Positions 60,272-64,000 of a stretch of 64,000 nt of DNA are shown piece after piece. The notes under the pieces are model-generated. The model ran no database searches and had not been told where the DNA came from. It saw nothing but the letters and a program-made list of their open reading frames with translations. Positions within the stretch are counted from its first letter, which is position 1. Each line of letters begins with the position of its first letter. The position numbers and the translations under genes were made by a program. The DNA comes from CAVQBP01 sp963848195 (GTDB taxonomy: Bacteria > Bacteroidota > Ignavibacteria > Ignavibacteriales > Ignavibacteriaceae): positions 124,001 to 188,000 of the forward strand of contig CAWKCY010000020.1 in assembly GCA_963848195.1 (NCBI GenBank), in the 5' to 3' direction.

Positions 60272-61342
60272 ATGAATGAAATTGAAAAACTTGGATTCGA
60301 TAATTGGTTCCTGGATAAAATTGATGCAGCAAAATTAAATAGCCTTCAAGTCGCCAGAATAATAAGCGTAAATAAAAATAGTTTCATAGTTTCAAACGGC
60401 ATAAATGATATCTATGCGGAATTAACTGGAAAATTCTTATTCGGTTCCGATTCATCACTCGATTTTCCTGCTGTCGGTGATTGGGTATATGTTCAATTAT
60501 TTGATGATGATTCTTTAGCAATCATTCACGATATTTTCCCCAGAAAATCATTACTTAAAAGAAAAACACCTGGTAAAAAGGTAGAGTATCAGCTAATAGC
60601 TGCGAATATAGATACTGCCGTCATCATACAATCACTTGATTCTAATTTTAATTTGAGAAGACTTGAACGTTATCTGGTTATGGTAAACGAAAGTAATATT
60701 ACGCCCCTTATATTATTGAGTAAAAGTGATCTGACAAATGTTGAGGAAATTGATAAAAAGAAAGATGATATTCATAAAATTGCACCTAATGTTAAAATTG
60801 AATCATTTAGTAATAACAATAAGGATGATATTGAAAACATTAAAACTCAATTTCTTCCTGCCAAAACTTTTTGTTTTCTTGGTTCTTCAGGTGTCGGTAA
60901 AACTACTTTACTAAATAATTTAATAGATAAAGAATTATATAAGACTCAACCGATTAGAGAGAAAGACGATCGCGGCAGACATACCACTTCCCGCCGTGAA
61001 CTCATCCTTCTTCAAAATGGTTCAATTGTAATTGATACTCCCGGAATGCGTGAACTTGGAATAATTTCTATTGATTCCGGACTCAATGATACTTTTATTG
61101 AAATTGTTGAACTTTCTACACAATGCCGCTTCCAGGATTGTACTCATACTGTTGAAAAAGATTGTGCGGTTATGAATGCACTTGAAAAAGGCACTATTTC
61201 TATAGAGCGTTATAATAATTATATAAAAATTTATAAGGAATCTCTATATAACGAAATGTCCTATTTTGAAAAGAGACAGAAGGATAAAAAATTCGGAAAA
61301 ATAATGCATGATTATCTGAAAAACCATAGAGATAAAAGATAG
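60272..61342 (+). CDS. rsgA: Ribosome small-subunit GTPase RsgA
   Basis: The 356-residue protein is a circularly permuted GTPase that matures the 30S subunit. It has an N-terminal OB fold (about 20-95), then G4 SKSDL before G1 GSSGVGKTTLLN, the RHTTSRRELILL switch, and G3 DTPGMREL. The C-terminal zinc module has CRFQDCTHTVEKDC. The permuted order (G4-G1-G3) is the family hallmark. It is the first plus-strand gene after a divergent spacer. Its 3' end is close to a short possible frame. Confidence 0.96.
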   Translation: MNEIEKLGFDNWFLDKIDAAKLNSLQVARIISVNKNSFIVSNGINDIYAELTGKFLFGSDSSLDFPAVGDWVYVQLFDDDSLAIIHDIFPRKSLLKRKTPGKKVEYQLIAANIDTAVIIQSLDSNFNLRRLERYLVMVNESNITPLILLSKSDLTNVEEIDKKKDDIHKIAPNVKIESFSNNNKDDIENIKTQFLPAKTFCFLGSSGVGKTTLLNNLIDKELYKTQPIREKDDRGRHTTSRRELILLQNGSIVIDTPGMRELGIISIDSGLNDTFIEIVELSTQCRFQDCTHTVEKDCAVMNALEKGTISIERYNNYIKIYKESLYNEMSYFEKRQKDKKFGKIMHDYLKNHRDKR

Positions 61343-61412
61343 CATCAAAGAAATATCTGGAAAACATCCCTGCCAAATAGAATTATTAAAAGGCAGAAAG
61401 GGGAAATGAAAA

Positions 61413-61511
61413 ATGAAAATCATTAGAATGTTTTATTTAATCCTGTTTACAATGCTCCCGGAGGTTTTATCAAAACAAAAAAGTTTCTATTACTTAAATA
61501 ATATGGAATAA
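61413..61511 (+). CDS. Possible 32-residue secreted peptide or gene remnant
   Basis: An ATG at 61413 after GAAAGGGGAAATGAAAA encodes MKIIRMFYLILFTMLPEVLS plus twelve residues. The start looks like a signal peptide. It may be a truncated N-terminus left from a longer secreted protein. There is no further evidence. Confidence 0.25.
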   Translation: MKIIRMFYLILFTMLPEVLSKQKSFYYLNNME

Positions 61512-61575
61512 AATTGTAGATTGGGAATTAAAATCTTAATAATTGATAATTATAAATAAAATAATATAGGGAAAT

Positions 61576-63072
61576 ATGAAAAAATTCTTAATAATTATAC
61601 TACTCTTTACAGCTGACTTTATATTCTCTCAGAATATAGTTATTAACGAAGTTATGGCTTCCAATGATACTACAATTTATGATGAAGATGGTGATGCTTC
61701 AGATTGGATTGAATTGTATAACAGCGGTTCCGCTCAGGCAGACCTAAAGGGATTCTATCTTAGTGATGATTCACTTAATATTAAAAAATGGCAGTTCGGA
61801 GATGCAGTTATTGAGCCGGGAGAATACATGATCGTATTTGCATCGGACAAAGATACACTCATTAATTACTGGCATACCAATTTTAAGATAAGTGCTTCCG
61901 GTGAAAGTATTATCCTAAGTGATACCGGCGGTTCAATTATTGACCAAGTAAATATACCGGCTTCTTTAACTGATATTTCTTATGGGAGAATAAGTGATGG
62001 GGCATTACTCTGGATTTTCCAGACACCTTCCCCTGGTTCGGCTAATAAAGGGGACATTACACGGAATTATTCGGATTCTGTTTCAGTTTCTTTACCGGGA
62101 GGATTTTACCCTTCGCCAATTGATTTAGAATTATCTGCAGGTACAAGCGATATTTATTATACTATGGATGGGAGTGACCCTACTGCCAGCTCATCGAAAT
62201 ATTCCGGACCATTAAATATAAGTAAAACGTCCGTTCTAAAAGCATTAAGTATAAAAACAGGCTTCTCCCCTTCCCCGGTGATCTGCCAAACTTATTTTAT
62301 AAATGAAAAAACAGATCTTCCGGTAATATCGCTGATTTCTGATCCGAAAAATCTTTTTGATCCTGATTCCGGTATTTATGCCAATTATACAAAGGATTGG
62401 GAACGTCCTGCTCATGTGGAATTTTTTGAAGATGATAAAAGTCCGGGATTCTCAGAGAATTGCGGTATTGAGATTTACGGAGGTCAGAGTGCTACATCAC
62501 CTCAAAAATCTCTGGCAGTAAAATTTAAAAAGGAATATGGAGTATCAAAGATAGAATATCCGCTATTCCCTGATTTTCGTGTTACTACATTTAAATCATT
62601 TGTTTTAAGGAATTCCGGGAATGATTTTCCATATACGCACATCCGGGATGCCGTAATGCAGACCCTTGTTAAAGACCTGGATATCGATTACCAGGAGTAT
62701 CGTCCCGCAGCTTCTTTTATTAACGGTGAGTACTGGGGGATTTACAATATCCGGGAAAAGATAAGTGAATATTATATTGCTTATAGACATGGCGTAGACC
62801 CGGATAATATAGATCTTTTGGAAAATAACAGGGAAGTTATTAATGGAGATTCTGTAAGTTACAGCCGGTTGATTAATTATATCAGCACAAAAGATATGAC
62901 AACTAGTACTGCATACACCTATCTGGATTCAGTGATAAATCTTAAGGAATGTATCCTATATTTCGCAGCACAGGCATACTATGATAACCTCGATTGGCCC
63001 GGAACAAATATTAAATTCTGGCGGGAACGAAGCCCTGCTGGTAAATGGCGCTGGATTCGTCTTCGGTACTGA
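61576..63072 (+). CDS. Lamin-tail and CotH-domain secreted protein, 5' part
   Basis: The 498-residue frame has a signal peptide (FLIIILLFTADFIFSQ), then a lamin-tail domain (about 20-130, NIVINEVMASNDTTIYDEDG), a chitobiase-type beta domain (about 165-235, DIYYTMDGSDPTASSSKYSG) and the first part of a CotH domain (about 245-498). The frame ends artificially at 63070-63072: reading passes from KWRWI into a different frame at about 63058, where one extra base breaks the conserved FGTEFGFGLY segment. The product is probably surface-located, like the CotH protein at 34453. Confidence 0.85.
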   Translation: MKKFLIIILLFTADFIFSQNIVINEVMASNDTTIYDEDGDASDWIELYNSGSAQADLKGFYLSDDSLNIKKWQFGDAVIEPGEYMIVFASDKDTLINYWHTNFKISASGESIILSDTGGSIIDQVNIPASLTDISYGRISDGALLWIFQTPSPGSANKGDITRNYSDSVSVSLPGGFYPSPIDLELSAGTSDIYYTMDGSDPTASSSKYSGPLNISKTSVLKALSIKTGFSPSPVICQTYFINEKTDLPVISLISDPKNLFDPDSGIYANYTKDWERPAHVEFFEDDKSPGFSENCGIEIYGGQSATSPQKSLAVKFKKEYGVSKIEYPLFPDFRVTTFKSFVLRNSGNDFPYTHIRDAVMQTLVKDLDIDYQEYRPAASFINGEYWGIYNIREKISEYYIAYRHGVDPDNIDLLENNREVINGDSVSYSRLINYISTKDMTTSTAYTYLDSVINLKECILYFAAQAYYDNLDWPGTNIKFWRERSPAGKWRWIRLRY

Positions 63073-64000
63073 GTTCGGCTTCGGACTGTATGCTCACGGA
63101 CCTTTTGAAGATCATATATCTTTCATGTTTTCTCCGATTGAAACAAGGTATTCCAATCCGCCCTGGGCTACTCTGCTTCAAAGGAAGTTAATAGAAAATC
63201 CTATTGTTAAAAATCGGTTTATCAATCAGATTGCAGATCTGCTTAATACAAATTTTAAGACTGATCAGGTAAAAGGTGTAATAAACAGACTGGCAGATCA
63301 TATCTCCTCTGAAATCACAAAGCATAGACAACGTTGGGGAATTGCAGGTGAAAATCTCGATAAAATGATGACATTTGCAGAACAGCGCCCGGCATACATG
63401 CGTGACCATGTCCGCAATTATTTTGGATGCGGAAAAGATGGTAACTTAACAGTAAATTCAACAGGCGGCGGTTCGGTTCAGCTTAATACCCTAAGCCTTC
63501 ATTCTGCAGATATACCGTTTAATGGAGTTTATTTTCAAGGAAACGAGATTCATTTAAAAGCTATACCGGATTCCGGTTATAAATTCGATGGCTGGAGCGG
63601 AGCAATAAGTTCTATTGAAGACTCAATAGGATTAACCGTTTCAAACTCAACTACCATTCAGGCTTCTTTTTCAGTTGATACTTCTACTGTGGGTGATATC
63701 GTTATAAACGAAATTAATTATAACTCCGCTGATGACTTCGATAGCGGCGACTGGGTTGAGTTATATAACAGAAGCAGTAAATCGATAAATTTAAGCGGAT
63801 GGCATTATTCCGACAGCGATGATAACCATAAATTCTTTCTGCATGAAGGAACTATCATGGAACCTGGTGCTTATCTTGTTATTGTTGAAAATGACAGCAG
63901 TTTCACCGCTCTTTTCTCTGATGTCAAAAATTATGTAGGTGAGACAGGTTTTGGATTAAGCGGCTCTGGAGAGTTCATGAAATTAGTCAGCATCAATGGA
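63059..64000 (+). pseudogene. Lamin-tail and CotH protein, 3' part in shifted frame
   Basis: From 63059 the shifted frame reads VFGTEFGFGLYAHGPFEDHI and continues open to the window end. It completes the CotH domain and adds a Listeria-type bacterial repeat (LKAIPDSGYKFDGWSG) and a second lamin-tail domain (GDIVINEINYNSADDFDSGD, WVELYNRSSKSINLSGWHYS). The continuing homology shows that the whole is one gene with a +1 frameshift at about 63058, either natural or an error. The end, including any type IX tail, lies beyond the window. Confidence 0.8.

Overview
The window comes from an AT-rich bacterial chromosome that most resembles the Bacteroidota/Ignavibacteriota (FCB) group. Two features point there: a type IX secretion sorting tail with the YPNPFN signature on a CotH-like protein (gene ending at 36363), and many large outer-membrane barrels, lipoproteins and FN3 or lamin-tail surface proteins. 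An Ignavibacteria-like genome is my best guess, but no rRNA or marker gene is present to fix it. No tRNA, rRNA, CRISPR array, complete insertion sequence or prophage was recognised.

Layout. 1-4900: end of a phosphofructokinase gene, a PcrA/UvrD helicase, hemF, ferritin and a yefM-yoeB toxin-antitoxin pair. 4923-9861: a minus-strand NADH dehydrogenase operon, nuoA-B-C-D-(four-helix protein)-E-F, with no nuoG-N here. 10533-13494: an FN3 lipoprotein and a barrel protein. 13870-15505: an RsbW-like kinase convergent with an RsbU-like phosphatase. 16304-25078: a TonB-dependent-receptor-like barrel, an HWE-type histidine kinase, a CheB-CheR-PAS fusion and a lipoprotein. 25724-32630: nitroreductase, an AlaX-like editing protein, membrane proteins, a receiver protein, a BTRD1-repeat protein, a PLP desulfhydrase-like enzyme and a CBS membrane protein. 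33151-41650: a lipoprotein, a CotH protein, a Crp/Fnr regulator, a phosphatase remnant, bacterioferritin, a receiver and an ABC exporter. 41735-52922: the most unusual block, a minus-strand cluster of six large or unknown proteins plus a LuxR-type regulator. 54438-64000: a GH31 enzyme with an inserted domain, a CBS protein, an SDR, a D-threonine-aldolase-like enzyme, RsgA and a frameshifted second CotH/lamin-tail protein.

The 41.7-52.9 kb cluster encodes a zinc D,D-peptidase-like protein with a peptidoglycan-binding module, a 1060-residue protein combining a degenerate M15-like domain with a C-terminal OmpA domain, an HExxH metalloprotease-like protein, two unrecognised proteins and an 851-residue protein. 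Several start with acidic leaders, two carrying [S/T]PF motifs, and none has a Sec signal although their domains suggest work on the cell wall. It is the best candidate for an undescribed system.

Intergenic DNA is unusually rich in repeats. There are degenerate heptanucleotide arrays just 3' of stop codons, REP-like hairpins, at least three MITE-like inverted-repeat families, and a dispersed palindrome (AAAGATGWCATCTTT) that occurs in pairs about 81-86 bp apart. Several genes are broken: a GAF-PP2C remnant, a frameshifted small gene at 33866, a frameshifted BTRD1 gene and a frameshifted CotH gene at the right edge.
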